A stretch of 64,000 nt of DNA from assembly GCF_001592875.1 (NCBI RefSeq), contig NZ_LSOF01000004.1, positions 100,421-164,420 of the forward strand, read 5' to 3'. Source of the stretch: Pseudomonas sp. BMS12 (GTDB lineage: Bacteria; Pseudomonadota; Gammaproteobacteria; Pseudomonadales; Pseudomonadaceae). Both the position numbers and the translations under genes were made by a program. Shown here piece by piece: positions 34,202 through 44,780 of this stretch. The notes under the pieces were generated by a model. The model had not been told where the DNA came from and did not search any database. It saw nothing but the letters and a program-made list of their open reading frames with translations. Numbering within the stretch: position 1 is the first letter of the stretch; each line of letters starts with the position of its first letter.

Positions 34202-35056
34202 ATGCCGCTCGCCCAACTGATCAGCGCCGACCAGCTGCACGCTCGCCTACAGGAGCCCGGGCTGGTCATTCTCGACTGCCGCTTCGCCCTCGATGCCCCT
34301 GCCTATGGCGCCCGCAGCTACGCCGAAGGGCATATTCCCGGCGCCCGTTTCGCCGACCTGGAACAAGATCTATCAGGCCCGGTGACCAAGGGCGTGACCG
34401 GCCGCCACCCGCTGCCGGACGCCAACGCCCTGGTGGAAAAATTGCGTGTCTGGGGCATCAGCAACGACTCGCAGATCGTGCTCTACGACGACGCGCCTGG
34501 CGCCTTCGCCGCGCGGGCCTGGTGGTTGCTGGCCTGGCTGGGCAAGCGCGAGGGGGTCTATCTGCTCGACGGCGGTCTCAAGGCCTGGAAGGAGGTCGAC
34601 CTGCCGCTGGATAGCGCGGCGCCGCCGATGGTGGCCGGCAGCTTCACCGGCCAGGCAGACGCCAGCCTGCTGCTGGAGGCCGGACAGCTGCAACAGCGCC
34701 TCGGCAACGTCGAGCTGACCCTGCTGGACGCCCGTGCCCTGCCGCGTTTTCGTGGCGAAGTGGAACCGCTGGACCCGGTGGCCGGCCACATCCCCGGCGC
34801 CCGCTGTGCGGTGTTCACCGACAACCTCGACGAGAACAGCCGCTTCCTCCCTGCCGAGCAGTTGCGTAGCCGCTTCGATGCCCTGCGCGACGGCAAACCG
34901 GTGGAGGCGCTGGTGGCCTATTGCGGCTCCGGGGTCACGGCCTGTCACAACCTGTTCGCCATGAGCCTCGCCGGTTATCCGCTGGCGCCGCTGTACGCGG
35001 GCTCCTGGAGCGAGTGGATCACCGACCCGGCGCGCCCGGTGGCGACCGGCGACTGA
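34202..35056 (+). CDS. sseA: 3-mercaptopyruvate/thiosulfate sulfurtransferase
   Basis: 284 residues with two rhodanese domains. The N-terminal domain has LVILDCRFALDAPAYGAR and EGHIPGARFADLEQDL and is inactive. The C-terminal one carries the active-site loop CGSGVTACHN; the CGSGVTA form indicates mercaptopyruvate rather than thiosulfate as the preferred donor. The start ATG at 34202 follows a GGAG element. It is divergent from the acyltransferase gene. Confidence 0.9.
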   Translation: MPLAQLISADQLHARLQEPGLVILDCRFALDAPAYGARSYAEGHIPGARFADLEQDLSGPVTKGVTGRHPLPDANALVEKLRVWGISNDSQIVLYDDAPGAFAARAWWLLAWLGKREGVYLLDGGLKAWKEVDLPLDSAAPPMVAGSFTGQADASLLLEAGQLQQRLGNVELTLLDARALPRFRGEVEPLDPVAGHIPGARCAVFTDNLDENSRFLPAEQLRSRFDALRDGKPVEALVAYCGSGVTACHNLFAMSLAGYPLAPLYAGSWSEWITDPARPVATGD

Positions 35057-35087
35057 GTAACGCCGCACTACGTGGGCTAAGAGCTCT

Positions 35088-35170
35088 GTAGGAGGGGTTG
35101 GACGGCACTCCGCCCTGGCCGCGACAGGGGACTGCACGAACGCTCCGGTCGCGGCCAAGGCCCCTCCTAC
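35088..35170. repeat. REP-like inverted repeat (REPIN)
   Basis: GTAGGAGGGGTTGG at 35088-35101 is inverted as CCAAGGCCCCTCCTAC at 35155-35170. Inner arms GGCCGCGAC and GTCGCGGCC also pair. This is the typical two-headed REP structure of pseudomonads, between the convergent sseA and AraC genes (gap 35057-35187). Confidence 0.8.
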
Positions 35171-35187
35171 CAAGGGGTGCGCCGGGA

Positions 35188-35937
35188 TTACAAACCGCGC
35201 AGCCGCTTCGGCGTCAGCCCCAGGTAGCGGCGCATGGCCGTGGTCAGTGCGCTCTGGCTGGAAAAACCGCATTCCTCGGCGATCCGCACCAGCGGCAGCG
35301 GGCTCTCGCGCAGCAAGCGCGCGGCATGGTCGAGACGGGTCTTGAGCAGGTATTGGTGCGGCGTCAGGCCGACGCTGTCCTTGAACTGGGCATGGAAGTG
35401 ACTGGGGCTGAGACAGGCCACCTGGGCCAGTTCCACCACCCGGATACGCCGCGCCAGGTGCTCGCCGATGTAGCGGTCCAGACGCGGCAGATCGAGGCCC
35501 GTGGCCACGGCCGGCTTTCTCTCGCCGAACATGCGCAGGTGCAACGCTCGCAGCAGCACGCCGCCGAGGGCGCGGGCCAGGTGCGGGTCGCTGCCATAGC
35601 GGTCGAGCTCGGCACCGGCATAGCTGAGCAGGTGCTGGAAATCGGCGTCCAGGGTCGGGTAGCGCGGACTCTCGAACAGCTCGGCGAGCAGGCTGAGGTC
35701 GGCGGCGGGAGTGCCCTGCTCGTCCAGGTCGAGGATCAGCATGCGGTTGTCACCCATGCCGGCGAACTCGTGGGCGGCATCGCCCGGCACCAGGCAGGCG
35801 CGCATGCGGCAGACCTCGCCACCCCGCCCGCCTACCTCGAATTCCGCACGCCCGGCCAGCGACAACACCAGTTGATGGTGGTCATGGGCATGGACGTGGG
35901 CCTGGTCATCCAGGCGCATCAGGCGCGCTGCGAGCAT
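35188..35937 (-). CDS. AraC-family transcriptional regulator with cupin N-terminus
   Basis: 249 residues from the ATG at 35937 (MLAARLMRLDDQAHVHAHDH). The N-terminal cupin-like domain has a metal-binding-like HVHAHDHHQLVLSLAG pattern. The C-terminal double helix-turn-helix contains VVELAQVACLSPSHFHAQFK and VRIAEECGFSSQSALTTAMR, ending in PKRLRGL. No ribosome site is obvious. The open frame extends far to the right, but only as a shadow of the divergent chemoreceptor. It may regulate that operon or itself through the 141-bp shared region. Confidence 0.85.
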   Translation of the reverse strand: MLAARLMRLDDQAHVHAHDHHQLVLSLAGRAEFEVGGRGGEVCRMRACLVPGDAAHEFAGMGDNRMLILDLDEQGTPAADLSLLAELFESPRYPTLDADFQHLLSYAGAELDRYGSDPHLARALGGVLLRALHLRMFGERKPAVATGLDLPRLDRYIGEHLARRIRVVELAQVACLSPSHFHAQFKDSVGLTPHQYLLKTRLDHAARLLRESPLPLVRIAEECGFSSQSALTTAMRRYLGLTPKRLRGL

Positions 35938-36078
35938 CTCGGCATACCGGGGAAAGACGAACGCGCACTTTACCGGGTTGCACCCTGAAACAACATTGGT
36001 TGCGACAAGTGGCACCAGATTCCGTGGCCTCCATCTTGCTTGACCACAGGCATTAACTGCCCGCTCCGGAATACCGCA

Positions 36079-37170
36079 ATGTTCGAACTCGGCGTCTACT
36101 GCCTGCAGCGCTGTGGCCCTGCCCGCTCCTGGTTGCTGCTGGCCATGGTCCTGTGCAGCACCGCATTGGCCCTGTTCGACCAGGCCAGCGCCTCCATCTG
36201 CCTGCTCCTGTTGCTGGTCTACCTGGGCTGCGCGCAAAGCCTCAGCTGGCATCGCCAACAGCAGGAGCAACGGCAACTGCTGCAGCAACTGGCCCGTCTG
36301 TTCGGCGGCGACACGGAGAAGGCACGCCTGCTGGTGCAATGCGACGACGAGCAGCGCAGCGCCGAGCGTCTGCGCAGCGAGGTGCAGTTCGCCGCCCGCT
36401 CGCTGGAACAGATGGCCGAGCACACCAGCCGCCAAGGCGAGGCGCAGAGCCTGCGGGTCAACGGCATCGCCGCTGCCAGCGAACAGATCAGTCAGACCCT
36501 GCAGCACATCGGCGAGCTCACCGAGCAGGCCCTGCACGCATTCGAGCGCACGCACCAAATGAGTGACGAGGGTCGCCGCGACGCACAAACACTGGGCGGC
36601 GACATGCGCAGCATCCAGCTCAGCCTCGACCGCACGGCCGGCGCGGTCAGCCAGTTGCTGCAACACAGCGCGGCCGTCGAGCAGGCGGTGCAACTGATCC
36701 AGGCCCTGGCCAAGCAGACCCAGTTGCTGGCACTGAACGCTTCCATCGAGGCCGCACGTGCCGGCGAGCAGGGTCGCGGTTTCGCCGTGGTCGCCGAGGA
36801 AGTGCGCAACCTGGCGCAATCCACCTCCGCAGCGGCCGTGGAAATCACGGCCGCGGTCGGCGCCATCGGTCAGGCCGTCGAGCATGTGCAGAGCGAAGTC
36901 GGCGAGCATAGTCAGCTACTCGACCAGGGCTGCCAGCGCAGCCAGAGCCTGGCCGAGTGCCTGCAGGCCCAGGCCGATTTCAGCCACGCCAGCCTGGACA
37001 ACTTCGCCAGCGTGCGTCAGGCCCTGAGCGAACACACCCAGGCCAATCAGGAACTCAACCTGCAACTGCACGAGATCGACACCGCCCTGGCCCAACAGAA
37101 TGCGCAGAACCATGAGCTGCTCGACCTCACCCACTACCTCACCAGCCTGACCGGGGGAGCTCGCACATGA
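36079..37170 (+). CDS. Chemoreceptor-like signalling protein without ligand-binding domain
   Basis: 363 residues. Two closely spaced membrane segments (about 17-33 and 38-53) leave a periplasmic loop of only about 4 residues, so there is no sensor domain. No HAMP domain is evident. The rest is a long coiled coil with the MCP tip [20 protein letters not shown] (about 214-233) followed by [14 protein letters not shown]. The tip differs from the consensus by Gln for Asn after Thr-Gln and Lys for the preceding Glu. It overlaps the next gene by 4 nt. Sensing is probably delegated to the two downstream NIT-like proteins; this is inference. Confidence 0.87.
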   Translation: MFELGVYCLQRCGPARSWLLLAMVLCSTALALFDQASASICLLLLLVYLGCAQSLSWHRQQQEQRQLLQQLARLFGGDTEKARLLVQCDDEQRSAERLRSEVQFAARSLEQMAEHTSRQGEAQSLRVNGIAAASEQISQTLQHIGELTEQALHAFERTHQMSDEGRRDAQTLGGDMRSIQLSLDRTAGAVSQLLQHSAAVEQAVQLIQALAKQTQLLALNASIEAARAGEQGRGFAVVAEEVRNLAQSTSAAAVEITAAVGAIGQAVEHVQSEVGEHSQLLDQGCQRSQSLAECLQAQADFSHASLDNFASVRQALSEHTQANQELNLQLHEIDTALAQQNAQNHELLDLTHYLTSLTGGART

Positions 37171-37913
37171 TCGAGCTGCAGCTGACAGCCGGCGCCCTGC
37201 TGGTGCTGGTCATGCTCTATCGCCACTACGCCAAGCGCCGCGCCGCACGCCATAGCGAGGCGTTGCGCCAGGCCCTGATGCACTGCCTGGAAGTGCTGCA
37301 GCGCCTGCAGAAGCACCGCGGCCTGGGCGGCCAGCGTACGCCCGAAGCACGCCAGCAGTGCCGCCTGCAGGCACAGGAACTGGACGGCCTGTGGCGCAGC
37401 CCGCCGCCGGCCGCCGATGAGCTGAAGGAACTGTTGCCGGCCTGGCAGTCACTGCGCAGCGAACCGAGCGACTTCGACGGCCACTGCCGCCTGATCGACC
37501 GTTTGCTGACCCTGATCCAGGTGCTGGAAATGCGCTTGACCGAAGATGTCGACATCGCTCACGGCTGTCGCGAACTGGAAGACCTGGGCCGTCTGCGCGG
37601 CCTGGCGGTACGCGGTGCCAACGAGCAGCGCTGCCCGCTGCCGCTGCAGATCCAGCTGCGCTACCTGAGCCAGCGCCTGCAGGGCCGTTGCGCGAGGAGC
37701 AGTGCCCTGGCCATGGCCCTGGAGCGCCTGCGCCTGCAACTGATCGAGCCACTGCAGGTCGCCATCAACCCGGCCGACTGCTACGCCCTGCTCACTCCCT
37801 TGATCGACGAACAGCTCGGTCAGCTGCGCCAGCGCCTGATCGCCAACACCCGCAGCGCCATGGCAAAGGACTTGCTTGAACCCGGTACCACCCAGATGAG
37901 CCGCACCGTATGA
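37167..37913 (+). CDS. Membrane-anchored NIT-like (nitrate/nitrite sensor-type) protein 1
   Basis: 248 residues. One N-terminal transmembrane helix (about 4-19) is followed by an all-helical domain. Two motifs resemble those of the NIT domain (PF08376, as in NasR): [14 protein letters not shown] with R51, and [17 protein letters not shown] with R142/R144. In NasR, two arginines on such helices bind nitrate. No output domain is present. It starts within the chemoreceptor stop (ATGA) and overlaps its own paralogue downstream. The NIT assignment is by motif reading only. Confidence 0.65.
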   Translation: MIELQLTAGALLVLVMLYRHYAKRRAARHSEALRQALMHCLEVLQRLQKHRGLGGQRTPEARQQCRLQAQELDGLWRSPPPAADELKELLPAWQSLRSEPSDFDGHCRLIDRLLTLIQVLEMRLTEDVDIAHGCRELEDLGRLRGLAVRGANEQRCPLPLQIQLRYLSQRLQGRCARSSALAMALERLRLQLIEPLQVAINPADCYALLTPLIDEQLGQLRQRLIANTRSAMAKDLLEPGTTQMSRTV

Positions 37914-38623
37914 GCCCCGAACTGTTCTTCGCCCTGGCCCTCGGCCTTGCCCTGCTGATCCTCGGCCAACTGCTGACCCGCCGCGCCAGCCAGCTGCATC
38001 GCGCCACCCTGAGCGAACTGGAAGGCCAGTGCCTGCAACGCAGCCTGGAACTGCTGCGCGCCCTGCAGAAACACCGTGGCCTTGGCGCCCAGAACGACGT
38101 GGTCAGCGTCAGCCAGCGTAACGCCCTGGCCCGCCAGCTCGACCAGCTGTGGCTGAACTGGCCCGGGGAAAGCCTGGAGCTGGCGCCATTGCATCAGGAA
38201 TGGCCGCTGCTACGCATGAAACCGGCCGATTTCGACGCCCACAGCCGGGTGATCGGCGAGCTGCTGCAGGTTATCGAACAGCTGGAAAGCCGCCTGGCCA
38301 CCCGCCAGCACGGCAGCATTCGCGGCCTGGCCCAGGCCTGCCGCAACCTCGAAGACCTCGCCCGCCTGCGCGGCCTGGCGGTACGCGCCGCCAACTATGG
38401 CAAGTGCCCGCCGGTGCTGCAGGAGCAGATGCGCACGCTGTGCCTGCAGATCGCCGCCAGCGACAGCGACCAGCAACTGCAGGCCCTGCTGGAGCAACTG
38501 CGCAGCGAACTGATCGAGGCGCAGGCCACGCGCATCGGCCCGGCGGCCTGCTTCGCCCTGCTCACTCCATTTATCGAACAACGCCTGCAGGGCCTGCAGG
38601 TGCACGGCCAGGCCGTCGGTTGA
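37910..38623 (+). CDS. Membrane-anchored NIT-like protein 2 (tandem paralogue)
   Basis: 237 residues with the same plan as the preceding protein: TM helix at about 5-21, then [16 protein letters not shown] (R56), KPADFDAHSRVIGELLQVIE and [20 protein letters not shown] (R152/R154). CFALLTPFIEQRLQGL matches [16 protein letters not shown] in protein 1. The two are clearly duplicates, most alike at the two arginine motifs. The start overlaps the previous stop (ATGA), and the stop codon lies inside the -35 of the asrA promoter. Confidence 0.65.
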   Translation: MSPELFFALALGLALLILGQLLTRRASQLHRATLSELEGQCLQRSLELLRALQKHRGLGAQNDVVSVSQRNALARQLDQLWLNWPGESLELAPLHQEWPLLRMKPADFDAHSRVIGELLQVIEQLESRLATRQHGSIRGLAQACRNLEDLARLRGLAVRAANYGKCPPVLQEQMRTLCLQIAASDSDQQLQALLEQLRSELIEAQATRIGPAACFALLTPFIEQRLQGLQVHGQAVG

Positions 38624-38647
38624 AAAGCCCGGAGCACCGCCCCATCT
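38619..38647 (+). promoter_or_regulatory. Sigma-32 (RpoH) heat-shock promoter of asrA
   Basis: GTTGAAA (38619-38625) and CCCCATCT (38640-38647) are separated by 14 bp, close to the sigma-32 consensus CTTGAAA-N11-16-CCCCATNT. The -35 overlaps the stop codon of the NIT-like gene (38621-38623). Transcription would start near 38654, giving a leader of about 24 nt before the asrA ATG, with a GAAGG ribosome site. Confidence 0.75.
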
Positions 38648-38677
38648 AGCACTGCATAGTGCAAACGAAGGTGCTCC

Positions 38678-41050
<2,373 letters not shown>

Positions 41051-41157
41051 GCACCGCCCCTCTCGTGTAGTGCGCGAGGGGTAAAGCGCGGTCAACCTCG
41101 CCCGCCAGCAGCGGCAGCCGCTATGCTGTGCGGGTTTCCGATCGACAGGAGTCCGCC

Positions 41158-41556
41158 ATGAACCTCGCCAACCGCCTGCTGCTGCCCGCCGCCATCGTGC
41201 TGCTGGCGGCCTGTTCCAGCCAGCCAAGCAGCGTGATCGTGCAGGAAAAACAACTCGGCAGCTGCCCCATGCAGCTGCGCAAGGGCCAGACCGTGACAAT
41301 TACCTTGCCGAGCAACCCCACCACGGGTTTCCGCTGGATAGTCGCCGACGCCGCGCCCGGCGTGCTGCGCAGCCTCGGCCCGGAGGTCTACACCACCCCG
41401 GAAGATGCCGGCCTGGTGGGCAGCGCAGGCAAATCCACCTGGCGCTACGAGGTCTACCAGAAAGGCGACGGCCGCCTGCTGATGCAGTATCGCCGGCCCT
41501 GGGAAGTGGAAGTGGCACCGGCCAAGGTCATCGATTGCCCGATCAGCGTGCGCTGA
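41158..41556 (+). CDS. icp: Chagasin-family cysteine peptidase inhibitor, lipoprotein
   Basis: 132 residues. The signal peptide ends in a lipobox (VLLAAC), so the mature protein is probably a lipoprotein. The three inhibitor loops of chagasin are present: NPTTGFRW (BC), a Gly-rich GLVGSAGKSTWRYEV (DE) and RRPWEVE (FG). It blocks papain-type cysteine peptidases. It follows asrA by 107 nt, as in P. aeruginosa. The ATG at 41158 has a CAGGAG site. Confidence 0.88.
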   Translation: MNLANRLLLPAAIVLLAACSSQPSSVIVQEKQLGSCPMQLRKGQTVTITLPSNPTTGFRWIVADAAPGVLRSLGPEVYTTPEDAGLVGSAGKSTWRYEVYQKGDGRLLMQYRRPWEVEVAPAKVIDCPISVR

Positions 41557-41651
41557 TGACGCCATAGGCCAGTCGTCCTGGCACATCCTGCCGCGCTGCC
41601 GACCGGCTGCACGGGAAACAATCGGCGCAGCCCAATAACAAGAGAATCCGC

Positions 41652-42335
41652 ATGCGCCCTCTCCCCTGCTGCGTCGCCATCGCAGGCGTCGTCCTGTTCC
41701 TGCTCGGTCTGCACTTCGAACTCAAGTGGCTGACGCTGCTGAGCAAGCCGCTGCCGGTAATCTGCCTGCTGATCTGGCTACACGGCGCAGCAGCCGGCGC
41801 CTATCGGAACTGGATCGCCATCGGCCTCGGCTTTTCCCTGCTGGGCGACATGCTGCTGGAATGGCCGGCGGACCTCTTCGTCTTCGGCCTCGGCGCCTTT
41901 CTGCTGGCCCACCTGGCCTACCTGGTCGCCTACCTGGGTGACAGTCGCCGCCTCGCGCCAGGCGCCCTGCTGCTTGCAGCGCTGGTGGCCGGCAGTATGT
42001 TCGCCCTGCTGGCCAGTGCCGGCCTCGGCTCGCTGCTGCTGCCGGTAGCGCTGTACAGCCTGGCCATCGGCTGCATGCTGTGGCGGGCGCTGGCGCGCCT
42101 GGGGGATACGGCAATTGCACGGCAGTCGGCCTGGCTGGCGGGCTTTGGCGCACTGCTGTTCGTGCTGTCGGACAGTCTGATCGGCATCAATCGCTTCGTC
42201 GCGCCGTTCGAAGGCGCCCGCTACGCCATCATCCTCACCTACTGGCTGGGCCAGCTGGGCATCGCCGCCTCGGCATTTGCCTGCCGGCCTCAGGCAGAGG
42301 CCTCCGGCTCGGCATCACCCATCTCGCGACTGTAG
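41652..42335 (+). CDS. YhhN-family (lysoplasmalogenase-like) membrane protein
   Basis: 227 residues with about eight membrane helices. The family signature IGLGFSLLGDMLLEW with its acidic residue is present, as is ALLFVLSDSLIGINRF. The eukaryotic relative TMEM86 cleaves the vinyl ether of lysoplasmalogens; the bacterial role is unclear. The last 46 bp overlap the convergent cyclase gene. Confidence 0.85.
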   Translation: MRPLPCCVAIAGVVLFLLGLHFELKWLTLLSKPLPVICLLIWLHGAAAGAYRNWIAIGLGFSLLGDMLLEWPADLFVFGLGAFLLAHLAYLVAYLGDSRRLAPGALLLAALVAGSMFALLASAGLGSLLLPVALYSLAIGCMLWRALARLGDTAIARQSAWLAGFGALLFVLSDSLIGINRFVAPFEGARYAIILTYWLGQLGIAASAFACRPQAEASGSASPISRL

Positions 42336-43990
42336 ACACACAGACGATTGCGCCCGCCGCGCTTGGCCCGGTACAGAGCCAGGTCGGCGGCATGCAGCAG
42401 GGCGTCCATCTGCTCGCCGTCCTCGGGGAACCAGGCCAGGCCCAGGGAAATATTGATCGGCCCCAGCGGCTGGCCGCCGTAGCGCACCTGCAGGCGGCTG
42501 ACGGACAGGCGCAGCATCTCGCAGCGCTCGATGGCCTCCTCGCGGCCGATCTCCGGCATCACCAGGGCGAACTCCTCGCCACCGAAGCGGCAAGCCAGAT
42601 CGCTGGCGCGCACATTGCGCTTCATCTCGACCGCCAGATGGCGCAGCACAATGTCGCCGGCCTCATGACCGAAGGTGTCGTTGAAGCGCTTGAAGTGATC
42701 GACATCGAGCAACACCATGGCCACCGGCGACTGCTTGCGCCCGGCACGCAGCAGCTCGCGGCGCAGCGTCTCGTCGAGGAAGCGCCGGTTGTGCAAGCCG
42801 GTCAGGGCATCGACCAGCGACTGCTGGCGCAGACTCTCACGCAGCGACAGGTTGGAGACGCCCAGCGACACCTGCTCGGAAAAGGCCTCGGCCAATTCCA
42901 GATCGACCTGCTTCACGCCGCCCAGGGTGAGCACCCCCAGCGGCTCCCCCTGGGCCATCAGCGGCACGCAGGTATAGCCCTGCTGGGTGATGCTGCTGCC
43001 ATGCAGGTGTGGGCACAGCAGATCTTTGTCCGGGTCCTGCACCTGATGGCTCTGTCCACGACGCACGGCCCAGCAGGCCTGTGGTTCGAACAGGTCCAGC
43101 CCCTCCGGCCAGGCGCCCCAGTGCGCGACATCCTCGATGACATCCCGCGACGGATGGTAGAGCGCCAGGCTGCCCTCGTTCTGAGGAAACAGCTGTGCGG
43201 CGAAGCGGCCAATGATGCTGTAGCACTCGTCGAAACTGCTGATCGACTGCAGTGCCCCGGTCATTCGCCCGAGCAGGGATATCTCGCGGTTGCGCAGCTC
43301 CAGGCGCTGCAGGCCGCTGGACAGCTGCTCGCTGAGATTGCGCAGGTTATCGCGGCTGTTGCGCCCCTGGCGCAGCACGCTGAAGGTGAAATGGAACAGC
43401 AAGCCCAGCAACAGCAGATCGACTACGGCGAGCAACAGCAACAGGCCGAGCAACAGGTTCTCCTGCCAGCGCTGCCGTGCCTCGAGCAGCTGCAGGCGGG
43501 TCGTGAGAATGGCCTGCATGTCGCCCACCAGCAGGCGGGTACTGTCCATCAGGGCCTTGCCTTCACCCTGCTGCACGCGCTCGATGGCCATTTGCAGTCC
43601 GGCCGTACGGCGCAGCTCGACGACCTCGCTCAGATAACCGCGCTGCTTGGCCACCTGCGCCTTGAGCGCCGTCAGTGCCGGTGCCAGTTCGACATCCGCA
43701 TGCAGCGCCGCCTGCAGATCCTGAAGCAGTCGATCGACTTCGGCGAAGCCTTGGTAGAGCGGCGCGAGAAAGTCTTCCCGACCGCTGATGACAAAACCTC
43801 GTTGCCCCGTCTCACCGTCCTTGAGCGCCGACAGCAACTGCTCGCTCTGCACCAGCAGGTGCTCCTCACGTTCGTAGGCTTGCTGCGTGTCGCCCAACCA
43901 CATCGCGCCGAACAACGGCGCCAACAGGTTGATGCTGAGCATGCTGATGGCCAGCACGAAGCCGGCCTGCAGTCGAGTTGTCGTGCGCAT
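42290..43990 (-). CDS. Diguanylate cyclase with CHASE3-like sensor and GAF domain
   Basis: 566 residues. TM1 is near the N-terminus, then a helical periplasmic CHASE3-like region (ALKDGETGQRGFVISGREDF). TM2 is at about 176-198. A GAF domain spans about 240-380, and a GGDEF domain ends the protein. The active-site motif is GGEEF (470-474), and an RxxD inhibitory site (RASD) lies 5 residues upstream. It would make cyclic di-GMP from GTP with product inhibition. The GAF ligand is unknown. Its 3' end overlaps yhhN. Confidence 0.92.
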   Translation of the reverse strand: MRTTTRLQAGFVLAISMLSINLLAPLFGAMWLGDTQQAYEREEHLLVQSEQLLSALKDGETGQRGFVISGREDFLAPLYQGFAEVDRLLQDLQAALHADVELAPALTALKAQVAKQRGYLSEVVELRRTAGLQMAIERVQQGEGKALMDSTRLLVGDMQAILTTRLQLLEARQRWQENLLLGLLLLLAVVDLLLLGLLFHFTFSVLRQGRNSRDNLRNLSEQLSSGLQRLELRNREISLLGRMTGALQSISSFDECYSIIGRFAAQLFPQNEGSLALYHPSRDVIEDVAHWGAWPEGLDLFEPQACWAVRRGQSHQVQDPDKDLLCPHLHGSSITQQGYTCVPLMAQGEPLGVLTLGGVKQVDLELAEAFSEQVSLGVSNLSLRESLRQQSLVDALTGLHNRRFLDETLRRELLRAGRKQSPVAMVLLDVDHFKRFNDTFGHEAGDIVLRHLAVEMKRNVRASDLACRFGGEEFALVMPEIGREEAIERCEMLRLSVSRLQVRYGGQPLGPINISLGLAWFPEDGEQMDALLHAADLALYRAKRGGRNRLCVYSREMGDAEPEASA

Positions 43991-44148
43991 CCAGACGCAT
44001 CCCTAGCCAAGTCCTCAGCAGCAAGCTTAGGCCCTGTTGCCCCAATGGCCAGGCAGAGGAGTGCCGACAGCCGCGCCTCACATCGACACGGCACTACGGC
44101 CGCAAATCGTCTATAGAGAGAAAGCGGTGCACACAAAAGGAGTCGGTC

Positions 44149-44718
44149 ATGCGCAGTACCCGTTGGATCACGCTGTGGTTGTCCGTGGGATTGATGGCCG
44201 GTTGCGGCAGCCTGTTACCCAGTGAGCGCGCCGAAGTGCTGTCGCCCTTCAACGATTATCTCGATGCGGAAATTCGCTATTCCCAGGCCGAGCCCGGCAA
44301 GACCACGCGTTCGGAGCTGTTCTCCCTGGGCTTCGACCCGCTGGCCCAGGGCAACGGCAAGATGCTCTCGTTCATCGACCTGCGCCTGATGTTCATCCAG
44401 CCCAACGTGCCCATCGAATACCTGCCGGATGGCCTGCTCAAATGCCTGGAGGCCAAGGATCGCTGCATCGGCTACGCCTTCGATTTCAACAAGACCGACA
44501 CCCAGCGGGTCGGCAACTTCTGGGCCGACGTGTTCAACTTCCGCAAGAAGCGCGAGTTGCAGGGTTGGGCCTTTCGCGCCGTGTTCGTGCTGGTCGACGA
44601 CACCCTGGTGCACAAGGTCAGCAATGGCGAGCCGAACATCCGCCGCTACGAAGTCAAGCGCAACCCGCTGGGGCCGCTGCAGGGTGCTGGCGAGTTCTTT
44701 TCCGACCAGTTGAAGTGA
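44149..44718 (+). CDS. Putative lipoprotein of unknown function
   Basis: 189 residues with a lipobox (SVGLMAGCGSLLP; Cys at about 19). The mature part has no recognised domain; FNDYLDAEIRYSQAEPG and CIGYAFDFNKTDTQRVGNFW are likely conserved features. The ATG at 44149 has a strong AAAAGGAG site. Similar lipoproteins are found in other pseudomonads as hypothetical proteins. It precedes cmoA but is separated from it by a promoter. Confidence 0.72.
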   Translation: MRSTRWITLWLSVGLMAGCGSLLPSERAEVLSPFNDYLDAEIRYSQAEPGKTTRSELFSLGFDPLAQGNGKMLSFIDLRLMFIQPNVPIEYLPDGLLKCLEAKDRCIGYAFDFNKTDTQRVGNFWADVFNFRKKRELQGWAFRAVFVLVDDTLVHKVSNGEPNIRRYEVKRNPLGPLQGAGEFFSDQLK

Positions 44719-44724
44719 TGACGG

Positions 44725-44753
44725 TTGGGCCGTGCCGCGCTCTTGGCTAGAAT
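44725..44753 (+). promoter_or_regulatory. Sigma-70 promoter of cmoAB
   Basis: TTGGGC (44725-44730) and TAGAAT (44748-44753) are spaced by exactly 17 bp. The expected start near 44760 leaves a leader of about 20 nt before the GTG of cmoA. The two hexamers and spacing are better than at most other gaps in this window. Confidence 0.65.
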
Positions 44754-44780
44754 GCCGGCCTTTTCCGCAGCGGAATCAGC

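Noticed and set aside
35938..36078. A sigma-54-like TGGCAC element before the chemoreceptor gene
   Set aside because: The -24 part is present but the -12 part reads CC instead of GC at the right spacing, so I do not call a promoter.
35938..36909. Extension of the AraC regulator to 573 residues
   Set aside because: The added part is the reverse complement of the divergent chemoreceptor gene and has shadow-like composition. The cupin domain begins at the ATG at 35937.
41051..41100. A possible terminator after asrA
   Set aside because: CCCCTCTCG and CGCGAGGGG can pair only with a bulge and there is no T-run; the evidence is too weak and icp may be cotranscribed.
42080..44116. A 678-codon plus-strand frame over the cyclase gene
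   Set aside because: It is antisense to a protein with CHASE3-like, GAF and GGDEF features and has no recognisable domain.
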